A program made the translations under genes and the position numbers. From Pectobacterium aroidearum (lineage in GTDB: Bacteria; Pseudomonadota; Gammaproteobacteria; Enterobacterales; Enterobacteriaceae), in the NCBI RefSeq assembly GCF_015689195.1, contig NZ_CP065044.1, forward strand, positions 3,782,001 through 3,846,000: a stretch of DNA of 64,000 bases, in the 5' to 3' direction. Positions 30,308 through 39,864 of this stretch are shown here, in pieces. The notes under the pieces were generated by a model that searched no databases, was not told where the DNA came from, and was given only the letters and a program-made list of their open reading frames with translations. The stretch's first letter is position 1, and each line of letters starts with the position of its first letter.

Positions 30308-31735
30308 ATGCACACACCATTTTTTATCAGGGGCATGTTTTTTCCACACAATCGCGCTTTTTTGACTCACACATTACGCCATCACACACCGCGTTATGTA
30401 CTGGCCCTCGGGCTCGCCTGCAGTAGCTTCGCAAGCCTCTACAGCCCGCCGACGCTCGCTCAAACCGTCGCGTTTGACTGGTCCGCCGCACCAACAGAAC
30501 AGCAGGTCGATAGCCTGGATCTCAAACAGGCCATTCTTCGCGCGTTTGCACGCAACCCACAAATCGCACAGGCTTCGGCACAAATTCGCGTCGGCGACGC
30601 CGATCTCCGGGCCGCACAAAGCGCCTGGTTCCCACAAATCGGCCTCAGCGGCAACGTCGGCCAGTCCGATCAAAGCGATACCGGCGGCACGATGAGCAAC
30701 AACTCCACCGCTGGCATCACGCTGAAACAGCTGCTGTATGATTTCGGTAAGACAGGCGGCAGCATTGATGAGCAGCACAGCCTGTCAGATGCCTATCGCT
30801 ATCAGCTCTATGGCGTCATGACCACGGTAGGTCAGCAAACCTTACTGACCTACCTGAAAGTCAAACGCTATCAGGAATTGGGTCAGGCAGCAGATCGCAA
30901 TATCGCGTCGCTCAGTCAGGTCAAAGACATCGCGACGCTCCGTTCCGAGGCAGGCCTCAGTACGCAATCCGACATCCTACAGGCGGAAACCCGCATCGCG
31001 GGCATGAAGGCGACGCTGGAGCAATATCGTGCGCTGGAGCGCTCCTCGCTGGCGCAACTCAGCGTGTTGACTGGCGTTCTCCCCACCACCCTGCCCGATC
31101 TGCCCCGCGCGCTGCTGCAACAAAAGATTACGCTCAAGACGCTCCCTTACCAGCAGAGTAATTCGGTATTAAGCGCACAGTCCAAGCAGGAAGCCTCGCG
31201 CCACCGCATTCGTCAGGCGGAAGCCCAGCACTGGCCTACCATTGCCGTGCAGGCAGGCCGTACCCGCTATGAAACCAACCGGCGTAATTACTGGGATGAC
31301 CAGCTACAGCTGGTTGTAGAAGCCCCGCTGTATCAGGGTGGTGCCGTCAGCGCACGCGTTGATGCTGCATCAGGCACGCGCGAAGCCGCACAGGCTGAAG
31401 TCGAAGCGGCAAAGCTGGATATGAACCAGAAAGCCTCAACGGCCTATGCCGACCTCATCGGCGCACAGCAGCGTGAAAAAGCCAGCCAGCAACAAATCAC
31501 CAGCGCAACCTACACCCGCAACGTTTATCAGGATGAATACAAACTCAGCAAACGCAGCCTGAATGACCTGCTCAGCGTTGAACAAGACGTATTGCAGGCC
31601 GAAACCTCACGCATCGGCGCGCTATACGACGGCTGGGAGGCAGCGGTTAACTATGCCGCGGCCGTCGATAATCTGCTGGATATGCTGGGTATTGAGCGTC
31701 ATCAAGCCACTGGCGAGACGTTACCGTCGCTGTAA
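30308..31735 (+). CDS. TolC/LapE-type outer-membrane factor of the adhesin secretion system
   Basis: The 475-residue product has a long N-terminus followed by a signal sequence (about residues 30-52, ending near PPTLA) and two outer-membrane efflux repeats (about 75-265 and 290-460). Recognisable family segments are SLDLKQAILRAFARNPQIAQA at the start of the first repeat and TAYADLIGAQQREKAS in the second. It would form the trimeric channel through which the adhesin leaves. The ATG at 30308 follows AGGGG. A second ATG at 30335 also has a GGGG in front and would remove nine residues without harming the signal peptide. It is 39 bp from the ABC gene and belongs to the same operon. Confidence 0.88.
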   Translation: MHTPFFIRGMFFPHNRAFLTHTLRHHTPRYVLALGLACSSFASLYSPPTLAQTVAFDWSAAPTEQQVDSLDLKQAILRAFARNPQIAQASAQIRVGDADLRAAQSAWFPQIGLSGNVGQSDQSDTGGTMSNNSTAGITLKQLLYDFGKTGGSIDEQHSLSDAYRYQLYGVMTTVGQQTLLTYLKVKRYQELGQAADRNIASLSQVKDIATLRSEAGLSTQSDILQAETRIAGMKATLEQYRALERSSLAQLSVLTGVLPTTLPDLPRALLQQKITLKTLPYQQSNSVLSAQSKQEASRHRIRQAEAQHWPTIAVQAGRTRYETNRRNYWDDQLQLVVEAPLYQGGAVSARVDAASGTREAAQAEVEAAKLDMNQKASTAYADLIGAQQREKASQQQITSATYTRNVYQDEYKLSKRSLNDLLSVEQDVLQAETSRIGALYDGWEAAVNYAAAVDNLLDMLGIERHQATGETLPSL

Positions 31736-31774
31736 GCCGGCTCACCTGCCGGATAAGAACATGCAGGAATGTGA

Positions 31775-33913
31775 ATGACACACGTAACCCAAACTGAAAT
31801 CTGGATTGCCGCCATGGCCCGCGCCGCCGCTCACTATGGACAGGTGGTCGATATCCAGTCGGTACGCCAGCAGATGCGCTGGTACGAACAGCAGCCCATT
31901 GCCCGCCAGTTAGAACAAATCAGCCATCTGATGGGATTAAGCATCAGCCTGCGACACACGGAGAAGCTCCGCTGGCGCAACAAGATCTTGCCCGTGCTGG
32001 CAGAAACCGACGACGGTGGCGTCATCGTCATTGAGTCGTTAAATGATGAGGGCATCGCCACCTACTGGCTGAATGACGGGGGTGACCTTCAACGTGAAGC
32101 TGAACTGACGGAACTCATCAAACACAGTCAGGGGATTATCGTGCTGGTCGGCATCGCCGAGCGTGGCCGCGATACCCGCATCGATGATTTCGTCAAACCG
32201 TACCGCAAGCACTGGTTCTGGCAACATTTTCGCGGTGCAAAACGGCAGATCGGGGAAATTTCTCTCGCGTCTATCGTAGGTAACGTTCTGGCATTGGCGG
32301 GGATTCTGTTCTCCATGCAGGTGTATGACCGGGTGATCCCGGCGCAGTCGATTCCCACCCTGTGGGTGTTGTTTTTCGGCGTACTGCTGGCTGCCGCATT
32401 AGAGTACGCCATCCGTTTATCGCGCACCGTCGTCTCCGATCTGATGGGCAAAAGCATCGATCTGCACGTATCGGGGATGCTGTTCGCCCGTGCATTGGCG
32501 ATCAAAAATGAGGCCAGACCGAAATCCACCGGCTCGTTTATTTCACAGCTGCGGGAAATCGATCAGGTACGTGAGCTGCTGACGTCCACCACCGTCGGGG
32601 CAGCCGCCGATATGCCGTTCGTCTTTTTATTTCTCGGTATCATGGCGATGATCGGCGGGCCACTGGTGCTGATCCCCATGCTGGCGATCCCGCTGATTGT
32701 GATCCCCGGCCTAATGCTGCAATGGCCGATGGCGAAGCTCGCCAAGGAAGGGATGCGCGAAAGCGCGTTGCGGAATGCGGTGCTGGTCGAGTCCATCGAA
32801 GGGATCGAAGATATCAAAGCGTTACAGGCCGAACCCTACTTTCAGCGCCAGTGGGAGCAGACGCACGAAGTCAGCGCCGCCATCGGGATGAAACAACGCG
32901 TCTGGGGCGCACGACTCAGCGGTTGGGCGTCGACCGTCCAACAGCTCACCTATGCCGGCATGCTGGTGTTCGGCAGCTATCTGGTGCTGGCGGGCGATAT
33001 CACCACCGGTACGCTTGTGGCCTGTAGTCTGCTTTCCTCGCGCACCATCGCGCCACTCATGCAGCTAACGATGGTGTTTTCCCGCTGGCAGCACGCCAAA
33101 ACCGCCATGACCGGGCTGGATGACATTCTGCAAAAACCGCTGGATCGGCCGGAAGAGGGCAAAATGGCGCACTGCCCGATCCTTCAGGGACACTTCCAGC
33201 TCCACAACGTGCAATACAGCTACGATCCTGAACAGGGCGATACCGCCTTGCAGGTCGGTAAGCTGGAGATCAAACCGGGCGAAAAAGTGGCGCTGCTCGG
33301 TAAGGTTGGGGCGGGTAAATCCACCCTGCTCAAGCTGCTTGCCAATCAGGCGACCGCGACGCGCGGCAAAGTCATCATTGATGGTGTCGACATCAGTCAG
33401 ATCGATCCGGCGGATGTCCGCCGCCAGTTAGGTTTTCTGTCTCAGGAATCGCGTCTGTTTTTCGGCAGCCTGCGGCAAAACCTGATGCTCGGCAACCCGC
33501 ACGCGACCGAGCAGGAGCTGTTGCAGGCGCTACGTATTAGCGGCGCGCTCAGCCTGATCCAACAGGATGCTTCCAGTCTGGATCGCATCATTCATGAAGG
33601 TGGACGCGGTTTGTCCGGCGGGCAGCGGCAGATGATTCTGCTCAGCAGGATGCTGTTACGTAATCCCCAGATCGTCCTGCTGGATGAACCCACCGCCTCG
33701 ATGGACGAACAGTTGGAAAGCCACGTTATCCACCAGTTAAGCAGTTGGCTCACGGGGCGCACGCTGGTGCTGGTGACACACCGCCCGGCGCTGCTCAAGC
33801 TGGTTGACCGCGTGGTCGTGATGGATGGCGGGCGCATCGTGGCAGATGGCCCACGTGACCAGATTTTGAAGGCCGTCAGTAAACCGGCAGACAGCGCACA
33901 GAGCGTGGCGTAA
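31775..33913 (+). CDS. LapB/HlyB-type ABC transporter of the adhesin secretion system
   Basis: This 712-residue protein has the three-part plan of type I secretion ATPases. It starts with an N-terminal C39-like domain (about residues 1-135), then a six-helix membrane domain (about 165-440) and an ATPase with Walker A GKVGAGKST, signature GLSGGQRQM and Walker B IVLLDEPTASMD. The C39-like domain lacks the catalytic cysteine (the position reads AMARAAAHYG). It is therefore a non-cleaving substrate-docking domain, as in LapB and HlyB, which fits an uncleaved C-terminal signal on the adhesin. The ribosome site AGGAA lies just before the ATG. The HlyD-like gene follows 10 bp later. Confidence 0.92.
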   Translation: MTHVTQTEIWIAAMARAAAHYGQVVDIQSVRQQMRWYEQQPIARQLEQISHLMGLSISLRHTEKLRWRNKILPVLAETDDGGVIVIESLNDEGIATYWLNDGGDLQREAELTELIKHSQGIIVLVGIAERGRDTRIDDFVKPYRKHWFWQHFRGAKRQIGEISLASIVGNVLALAGILFSMQVYDRVIPAQSIPTLWVLFFGVLLAAALEYAIRLSRTVVSDLMGKSIDLHVSGMLFARALAIKNEARPKSTGSFISQLREIDQVRELLTSTTVGAAADMPFVFLFLGIMAMIGGPLVLIPMLAIPLIVIPGLMLQWPMAKLAKEGMRESALRNAVLVESIEGIEDIKALQAEPYFQRQWEQTHEVSAAIGMKQRVWGARLSGWASTVQQLTYAGMLVFGSYLVLAGDITTGTLVACSLLSSRTIAPLMQLTMVFSRWQHAKTAMTGLDDILQKPLDRPEEGKMAHCPILQGHFQLHNVQYSYDPEQGDTALQVGKLEIKPGEKVALLGKVGAGKSTLLKLLANQATATRGKVIIDGVDISQIDPADVRRQLGFLSQESRLFFGSLRQNLMLGNPHATEQELLQALRISGALSLIQQDASSLDRIIHEGGRGLSGGQRQMILLSRMLLRNPQIVLLDEPTASMDEQLESHVIHQLSSWLTGRTLVLVTHRPALLKLVDRVVVMDGGRIVADGPRDQILKAVSKPADSAQSVA

Positions 33914-33923
33914 GGGGAGCACA

Positions 33924-35093
33924 ATGAGTAGCATCACTATCCATGATGACCTGAAACGTCAGGGGCGGCGCGTCTCCGTCATTATCTGGCTCAGTCTGCT
34001 GGGGCTGGTCGTGTTTTTTATCTGGGCCACCTTCGCCGTGCTGGATGAAGTCTCGGTCGGGAGCGGCAAAGTGACACCGTCGACACGTGCGCAGGTGATT
34101 GAAAGCCTGGACGGCGGGATCATCGGCCAGTTGTATGTGCAGCAGGGCAACGTCGTCGAGAAAGGTCAGGTGCTGGCGCAGTTGGACGTCAACCGCTTCC
34201 AGTCGGTCTACGGTGAAGCCTTCTCCCGCGTGCAGACGCTGCGGGCGTCCGCCGAACGTCTGTACGCCGAGCTCAGCGGCGAACCGCTCAAATTCAGCGC
34301 GGAAACTCTGAAGGAACCGGCGCTGGCTGCACGCGAGCGCCAGCTTTATGAATCACGCTTGCGTAATCGCGATGAAACGGTCGCCAATCTGCAACAATCG
34401 ATGCGGCTGGTGGAGCAAGAACTGCGGATGACAGAGCCGCTGGTGCAGCGAGGTGCCGCCAGCGCCGTCGAGGTGATTCGGTTACGCCGCCAGATTAGCG
34501 AAATCCGCGGCAAAATCGATGAAGCCCGCAACCAATACGCCGTACGGGCGCGGGAAGAACAGGTCAAGAACAACGCCGATCTGGAAGCACAAATGGAAGT
34601 GGTCAGCGGGAAAGCCGACCAGCTCAAGCGTGCCACCATTACGTCACCAGTACGCGGGATTGTGAAAGACATTCAGGTAACGACCGTTGGCGGCGTGCTG
34701 CAACCGGGCGGAAAGCTGATGGAAATCGTACCGCTGGAAGATCAGTTGCTAATCGAAACGCGCATCAATCCGCGTGATATTGCCTATATCCGGCCGGGTT
34801 TGCCTGCCACGGTAAAAATCACCGCTTATGATTCCTCCATCTACGGCAACTTAACCGGTGAAGTCGAAAGCGTGTCGCCCGACACCCTTCAGGACGAAGT
34901 CAGGCGCGATCAGTTTTATTATCGGGTCTATGTACGCACCACGCAGGCGGAGCTGACCAATAAAGCCGGGGAGAAATTCCCCATCGTGCCCGGTATGGTC
35001 GCCAGCGTGGAGATAAAAACTGGCCAGAAGAGCGTGCTGGACTATCTGATTAAGCCTTTGAACAAGGTCAATGAAGCGCTGCGTGAACGTTAA
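33924..35093 (+). CDS. LapC/HlyD-type membrane fusion protein of the adhesin secretion system
   Basis: This 389-residue periplasmic adaptor has one N-terminal membrane helix (about residues 18-40, VIIWLSLLGLVVFFIWATFA). A lipoyl half-motif (VIESLDGGIIGQLYVQQGN), a coiled-coil hairpin (about 90-235) and a C-terminal beta-barrel segment with the HlyD signature region (RITSPVRG-like ATITSPVRGIVKDIQ) follow. It would bridge the LapB-like ATPase and the TolC-like channel. The gene is preceded by AGGGGAG, 10 bp after the ABC gene, and ends the operon. It is convergent with pehA, and the hairpin between them has its T-run on the pehA side. Confidence 0.92.
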   Translation: MSSITIHDDLKRQGRRVSVIIWLSLLGLVVFFIWATFAVLDEVSVGSGKVTPSTRAQVIESLDGGIIGQLYVQQGNVVEKGQVLAQLDVNRFQSVYGEAFSRVQTLRASAERLYAELSGEPLKFSAETLKEPALAARERQLYESRLRNRDETVANLQQSMRLVEQELRMTEPLVQRGAASAVEVIRLRRQISEIRGKIDEARNQYAVRAREEQVKNNADLEAQMEVVSGKADQLKRATITSPVRGIVKDIQVTTVGGVLQPGGKLMEIVPLEDQLLIETRINPRDIAYIRPGLPATVKITAYDSSIYGNLTGEVESVSPDTLQDEVRRDQFYYRVYVRTTQAELTNKAGEKFPIVPGMVASVEIKTGQKSVLDYLIKPLNKVNEALRER

Positions 35094-35124
35094 ACTCACG
35101 TATGGTAGAACGAGCGTAATTGAC

Positions 35125-35160
35125 AAAAAACAGCGCCGCCGGTTTCCCGTGCGGCGCTGT
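35125..35160 (-). terminator. Rho-independent terminator of pehA
   Basis: ACAGCGCCGC and GCGGCGCTGT form a perfect 10-bp stem with an 11-nt loop. On the minus strand it is followed by TTTTTGTC. It lies 26 bp past the pehA stop and may also stop the adhesin operon from the other side. Confidence 0.85.
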
Positions 35161-35186
35161 AATGACAAAACAACGTAGTGATCAAA

Positions 35187-36395
35187 TTACTTCTTCACGG
35201 TGACGTTCTTGATCTGCCATGTGCTGTCGCTCGTCAGTTTGACGTTCTTCATCGTCACTTCGATCGGCTTTTTCGCGTTCTCGCCGTTCAGCACAACCAC
35301 ACCTTTGGTTTGGGAGGTAATATCTTTAAACGTAATGTCGCTCCAGTCAGGCACATTACTTCCCTCTTTCTTCTCATATACCGTATCAATCACAATCGGC
35401 TTCGCCACATTCTTCATGACCACATTGCTATACCGAATGCCGTTGACCACCCCGGCAGCCGATTTGTCACTCTTAATGCGCAAGCCATTCGTGGTGCCAT
35501 TCATGTTCAGATCATCGACGGTGACATTGTAAACCCCCATCGTTTCGCTGCCGATCGACATACCGTGACCCGTTCCGAATTTATTATGCAAAATGGAAAT
35601 ATTGCGTGTCTCGGCACGGCCTTTATAGGCTTTGATCGCCACGTTATCGTCACCCGTCGAAATATTGCTGTGGGCAATCGTGATGTTTTTTGATGACATC
35701 GGATCGATACCGTCGGTGTTTCTCGCGGTGGACGGGGTTTTGATCGTGGTTTTCCACGCGGTGAAACCATCACCATCGCTGAACACGACGTGGAAGTTAG
35801 GGGAGTTAATGAGAGAGACGTTATACAGTGTGAAATTCTTACTCTTATTAATCTGAATCAGCCGCGGGGTATTCTGTTTTAGCTTTTTCACTTTGGCGTC
35901 AGCAGCCAGATCCCACCAGCTCACCTTTTTATCCTGAAGCTTCACGCCCCCTTGCCCATCAATGATGCCCGGCCCATAGATTCCGCTGTTCGTCGTACTC
36001 GTGGCGGTAATAAATGCATTACAACCTTTACCGTTGTTATCCACTACGCCACAGGATGACGCCGCATTCTCAAAAGACTTGGCATTATTCACAGCTCGTA
36101 GCGTCACCCCGCTATCGATTAATAAGCTGACGCCCGAAGGCAGAGAAAGTGGACCGCTCAGAAAGACGGAGGAACTCCCCGCGCTCAGCCTGACCGCTTT
36201 GCCTTGTCCGCAGTTATTCAACGCTTTTTGAATGGCGCTGGTGGCCGTGCTGCTGTCCGCTTTCAGTACCGTACAGGAGGACGGTGCTTTCGGCTCGCTC
36301 ACCGTTCGTGAGTCAGAAGCAAATGCCGATGCGCTGAACAGGCCGATAAGACCCAGTGATAGTGATAAAACTCGCTTACCTGATTGATATTCCAT
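35187..36395 (-). CDS. pehA: Endopolygalacturonase PehA (GH28), secreted
   Basis: This 402-residue protein, the length of PehA from E. carotovora, has a signal peptide of about 26 residues cut after SASAFA. It folds as a right-handed beta-helix. The GH28 catalytic motifs are all visible: NTDGIDP, STGDDNVAIK, GTGHGMSIG and the RIK of NGLRIKSD. The enzyme cleaves polygalacturonate internally and leaves the cell through the Out type II system. The ribosome site GGAAGG is 5 bp before the ATG, and an ERIC-type repeat begins 15 bp upstream of the start codon, leaving no room for a promoter there. The gene is divergent from a PL3 pectate lyase, the peh-1/pel-3 arrangement. Confidence 0.97.
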   Translation of the reverse strand: MEYQSGKRVLSLSLGLIGLFSASAFASDSRTVSEPKAPSSCTVLKADSSTATSAIQKALNNCGQGKAVRLSAGSSSVFLSGPLSLPSGVSLLIDSGVTLRAVNNAKSFENAASSCGVVDNNGKGCNAFITATSTTNSGIYGPGIIDGQGGVKLQDKKVSWWDLAADAKVKKLKQNTPRLIQINKSKNFTLYNVSLINSPNFHVVFSDGDGFTAWKTTIKTPSTARNTDGIDPMSSKNITIAHSNISTGDDNVAIKAYKGRAETRNISILHNKFGTGHGMSIGSETMGVYNVTVDDLNMNGTTNGLRIKSDKSAAGVVNGIRYSNVVMKNVAKPIVIDTVYEKKEGSNVPDWSDITFKDITSQTKGVVVLNGENAKKPIEVTMKNVKLTSDSTWQIKNVTVKK

Positions 36396-36410
36396 GTCAA
36401 ACCTTCCCTT

Positions 36411-36688
36411 ATATCCCCGTCATACTTCAAGCCGCAGGTGCGTTGGCTTCTCTTAAATACTCGGCCCGTCGTGGGCCTCGCCCTAAAGGGCCGCTGCGAG
36501 CAGCGTTCAAATCTGCTCCCGGCAGATTTGTCACCCCTGTCACTTACCGGTGTAAGCTCTTGGGGACTAATGAACCTCATAAATGAGGTTCCCCCTTCGG
36601 GCTAGCGCTAGCGCTGTTCAAATCGGTTTAAAACCGATTTGTCGTGCGATTGCCGCCTACCCGCAACTCGAATTATTTAGGGTGTAGA
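36411..36688 (+). repeat. Large ERIC-type repeat in the pehA leader
   Basis: This 278-bp element has the same ends as the copy at 11358-11629 (CCGTCATACTTCAAGC and CTCGAATTATTTAGGGT) and an ERIC core (GTCACTTACC...GTAAGCTC...GGGG on this strand). The interior contains hairpins AAATCTGC...GCAGATTT and AAATCGGTTTTAAACCGATTT-like stems, AACCTCATAAATGAGGTT and a GCTAGCGCTAGC palindrome. It lies between the pehA start codon and any possible pehA promoter. Confidence 0.8.
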
Positions 36689-37245
36689 TATCCGCAACGT
36701 TATCGTGACTAAAAAGGAATGCCATTTTCCTTTGGATTAATAAGAAAAATAAAACGCCTTTATAGAAACTAAAAATTGTCGAATATGCATATGTAGATTA
36801 ATAAAAAGTCCATTTACATAAAAAGTTGTCTATTTTTTAGAAAAGGCATTCTGTTTTATGCATGATTAAATTATCACCAGAAAATTAAATGAAGTATCAA
36901 CAGAACGTGGAAAGAAACCGAATCCTGTCACGAGCAGTAAAGGGGGAGTGGTAAGATTTTTATCTCTTCAAGCCATTCACTTTTCTTATTTCTTTAATAA
37001 GAACCTTCCGAATATTTATTAGTTTATAACAAATAATTAAATAAAATATAATAAACAAAAGATAAAATTAAATATAAAATAATCACAGAGTAAATTAAAT
37101 AATCTGATTAATCTCAACAATTCTGACGAATCATTATTCATTTCAAATTCTCTGCTATATAATCCTTTTCGATGCGCAAGGACTCCCTCTTTATTTAGAA
37201 TAAATGAAGAGAAAAAATATCCGTTTAATTTACAAGGAAAAACAC
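36689..37245. other. Divergent pehA / pectate lyase promoter region
   Basis: This AT-rich stretch of 557 bp has no gene. A weak KdgR-like sequence, AATAAAACGCCTTTATA, lies at 36748-36764 and matches the KdgR consensus only partly. AAAGGAA and TTCCTTT (36713-36733) form a 7-bp inverted repeat. A TATAAT box at 37158-37163 lies about 83 bp before the pectate lyase start and is a likely -10 element, with only a poor -35. Promoter positions are not certain on either side. Confidence 0.35.
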
Positions 37246-38301
37246 ATGTTTAAGTATTTAACACCGATATTTTTATGTACTGCTGCTTTTTCTTTTCAGG
37301 CTCAAGCTGATGACACCATGCTGATGCTGCTGAAAAAAGATAATGCCACCTATTTAAGCTGGTCTACCGATGCAGGCAACCTTGTTCGCCAGGATGTGTA
37401 TCGCAGCACCAGTAATAATCAGGCGAGCAGCGAAAAAATTGCAGAGCTCAATTCCACCGACAGAACCTTTACCGATTTAACCGCCAATCCAAAGTCGGAT
37501 TATTGGTATTGGGTGGATACCGTTAGCGGCAATAATAATGTACTGAAGTCCAACGCAGCACCGACCAACCCAAGTCTGGAGCCAGCACCACTGCGCGCTG
37601 CTTCACTTAAAGCAGCCAGTTCAGAATGTAAAGCGGGAGCGGTAATTAAAGATAAAACCGTCGACTGCGGGGGAATTACTCTGGGTCTGAGCTGTAAGGG
37701 CGACAGTGATAAGCAACCTCCCGTTATCACGCTGGAAAATGCCACCATTAAAAACCTGCGCATCTCCGAAAAAGGCGGTTCTGACGGTATCCACTGTAAA
37801 TCAGGCAACTGCCGTATCGAAAACGTAATCTGGGAAGATATCTGTGAAGATGCGGCGACCAACAACGGCAAAACCCTGACCATCGTCGGCGGTGTCGCAC
37901 ATAACACCACCAATGGCCCTGGCGGCAAGCCGGACAAAGTACTGCAACAGAATGCCAAAAACAGCCACACTATCGTACAGGGCAACTTCACTCTGACGGG
38001 TCAACACGGCAAACTGTGGCGTTCTTGCGGTGACTGCACCAACAACGGCGGTCCACGCAACCTCACCATTATTAGCGCAACCGTTAACGGCACCATTGAT
38101 AGCATCGCGGGCGTAAACCGTAACTTTGGTGATGTCGCTGAAATCCGCGATCTGCGTATTAAAAACTACAAAGAAGGCAAACCGCCTGTATGTGAAGAGT
38201 TTACCGGCGTAGAAAAAGGCAAAGGTAACTCTCCTAAACACGGTGAATTCTGGGATACCAAGAACTGCAAAGTCAGCCGTTCAAACGTTAAAGCTCTGTA
38301 A
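37246..38301 (+). CDS. Pectate lyase, PL3 family (PelI / Pel-3 type), secreted
   Basis: The ATG at 37246 (MFKYLTPIFLC) follows AAGGA and starts a signal peptide of about 20 residues cut after FQAQA. The upstream 14 codons are not needed. The 351-residue product has an N-terminal fibronectin-III-like domain (about residues 22-105), a linker, and a PL3 catalytic domain (about 130-351). The latter shows the conserved segments GSDGIHCKSGNCRIENVIWEDICEDA in part, KVLQQNAKN and paired cysteines. It cleaves polygalacturonate by calcium-dependent beta-elimination. The two-domain form is that of PelI of Dickeya and Pel-3 of Pectobacterium. It is secreted with PehA, from which it is divergently transcribed. 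Confidence 0.93.
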   Translation: MFKYLTPIFLCTAAFSFQAQADDTMLMLLKKDNATYLSWSTDAGNLVRQDVYRSTSNNQASSEKIAELNSTDRTFTDLTANPKSDYWYWVDTVSGNNNVLKSNAAPTNPSLEPAPLRAASLKAASSECKAGAVIKDKTVDCGGITLGLSCKGDSDKQPPVITLENATIKNLRISEKGGSDGIHCKSGNCRIENVIWEDICEDAATNNGKTLTIVGGVAHNTTNGPGGKPDKVLQQNAKNSHTIVQGNFTLTGQHGKLWRSCGDCTNNGGPRNLTIISATVNGTIDSIAGVNRNFGDVAEIRDLRIKNYKEGKPPVCEEFTGVEKGKGNSPKHGEFWDTKNCKVSRSNVKAL

Positions 38302-38364
38302 TTCTGCCAGCAAAGTTCACGTCTAAGTTGCTATATCCTCTGGGGTTCTGACGCATCAGCCCTC

Positions 38365-38396
38365 AACAGACCGTGCTTATTCAAGCACGGTCTGTT
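38365..38396. terminator. 14-bp hairpin between the pectate lyase gene and uxuA
   Basis: AACAGACCGTGCTT and AAGCACGGTCTGTT pair perfectly around a 4-nt loop. The plus-strand tail is CTATTTCATT, and the minus side has none. It serves the 3' ends of both convergent genes. Confidence 0.75.
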
Positions 38397-38401
38397 CTAT
38401 T

Positions 38402-39601
38402 TCATTGCCCTTGCTGCAATTCGTTAAACAGCGTGCGCTTCAGCGCCAGTTCAACACCACGCAACTCCGCCAGCCCTTTCAGACGACCAATGGCCGAGTA
38501 GCCGGGATTGGTTTTCTTCTTCAGATCGTCCAGCATTTGGTGCCCGTGATCCGGACGCATCGGGATCGGACGGCGATCGCCTGCCTTCTGACGACGTAGC
38601 TCCTCCGCCAGAATGGCATTAATGATCGCCACCATATCCACATCCCCTTGCAAATGCGCCCCTTCGTGGAAGGAATTGGGATTGTCTTCACGACAGGTCG
38701 CACGCAGATGAGTGAAATGCACGCGATCGGCAAACGTTTCCAGCATCGTAACCAAATCGTTATCGGCCCGTACGCCGTAAGAACCTGTACAGAAGGTAAA
38801 GCCGTTATGCAGGCTATCGACCGTCTGTTTCAGCCAGCGCATGTCGTCAATGGTAGACATCACTCGCGGTAGCCCAAGGATTGGACGCGGCGGATCGTCA
38901 GGGTGAATCGCAAGGCGGATACCTGCCGCTTCCGCAACAGGCACAATCTCACGCAGGAAATGCCCAAGATGCTCACGCAGTTTGGCATGGTCGATGCCAT
39001 CATACTCTGCCAGACGGCTACGGAATTGCTCCAGCGTATAGCCCTCTTCAGACCCCGGCAGACCCGCGATAATATTCCCCGTCAGACGCGCAATCTCTTC
39101 TTCACTCATCGCTCGGAAGTAATCGGCAGCCTGTGCCTGCTCACCTGCCGTGTAATCTTTTTCGGCACCGTGGCGTTTCAGGATGTGCAGCTCAAAAGCC
39201 GCAAAGGCAATATGATCGAAACGCAGTGCTTTTGAACCATCCGGCAGAACATACTCCAGATCGGTTCGCGTCCAGTCCAATACAGGCATGAAGTTATAGC
39301 ACACGGTATCAATCCCGCACTGCGCCAGGTTACGCAGCGATTGCTGGTAATTGGCAATATGCTGCTGATAATTCCCCGTCTGGGTTTTGATCTCTTCATG
39401 CACCGGTACGCTTTCCACCACCGACCACACTAGCCCCTTCGCCTTCAATTCGGCTTTGCGCTTTTCAATCTCCTCAATCGACCAGATTTCGCCATTGGGG
39501 ATGTGGTGCAGCGCCGTCACCACGCCGGTCGCTCCCGCCTGCCGAACATCATCCAGTGAGACAGGATCGTTCGGGCCGTACCAACGCCAAGTTTGTTCCA
39601 T
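38402..39601 (-). CDS. uxuA: D-mannonate dehydratase
   Basis: This is a 399-residue protein (394 in E. coli) with the UxuA N-terminus [16 protein letters not shown] and the metal-site segments [17 protein letters not shown] (His and Asp ligands), THLR and RPDHGH. It dehydrates D-mannonate to 2-keto-3-deoxygluconate in the hexuronate branch that finishes pectin breakdown. An AAAGGTAA ribosome site precedes the ATG. The partner uxuB (mannonate oxidoreductase) is not next to it, unlike in E. coli. A UxuR-type operator lies about 100 bp upstream, and uxuR is the next gene on the same strand. Confidence 0.96.
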   Translation of the reverse strand: MEQTWRWYGPNDPVSLDDVRQAGATGVVTALHHIPNGEIWSIEEIEKRKAELKAKGLVWSVVESVPVHEEIKTQTGNYQQHIANYQQSLRNLAQCGIDTVCYNFMPVLDWTRTDLEYVLPDGSKALRFDHIAFAAFELHILKRHGAEKDYTAGEQAQAADYFRAMSEEEIARLTGNIIAGLPGSEEGYTLEQFRSRLAEYDGIDHAKLREHLGHFLREIVPVAEAAGIRLAIHPDDPPRPILGLPRVMSTIDDMRWLKQTVDSLHNGFTFCTGSYGVRADNDLVTMLETFADRVHFTHLRATCREDNPNSFHEGAHLQGDVDMVAIINAILAEELRRQKAGDRRPIPMRPDHGHQMLDDLKKKTNPGYSAIGRLKGLAELRGVELALKRTLFNELQQGQ

Positions 39602-39691
39602 ACCGAGTTACCTTTTTCGCCAAGATAGTTGTTTCATCAATAATGAGGAAAAGCCTACCTCACCAGAACAAAGTGTCAAACGAAACACACA

Positions 39692-39707
39692 AATTGATTG
39701 ACCAATT
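39692..39707. promoter_or_regulatory. UxuR/ExuR-type operator of uxuA
   Basis: AATTGATTGACCAATT is a near-palindrome matching the hexuronate-regulator consensus AAATTGGTATACCAATTT at most positions. It lies 91-106 bp upstream of the uxuA start. A related sequence sits in front of uxuR (40637-40649). Confidence 0.6.
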
Positions 39708-39864
39708 ACACAAAAAAACCGTTTTTTGGCCTAACACCTGTAAAAAAAGCTATAAAAGTGAAGGTGAAATAAGGAAATGGATTTTTTGGTCTGATATCTT
39801 TCTCTCCGTGCACCGATGTGATGCAGGAGAGCAAGTGTACGCAGAAAGGAAATATCGGGGGGAA

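Noticed and set aside
31775..33913. Peptidase-containing (bacteriocin-type) ABC exporter
   Set aside because: The C39-like domain lacks the active-site cysteine, and the substrate next door has a C-terminal, uncleaved type I signal.
36299..36605. Small frames upstream of pehA (76-93 codons on both strands)
   Set aside because: They lie within the ERIC element and the pehA start, and are by-products of its palindromes.
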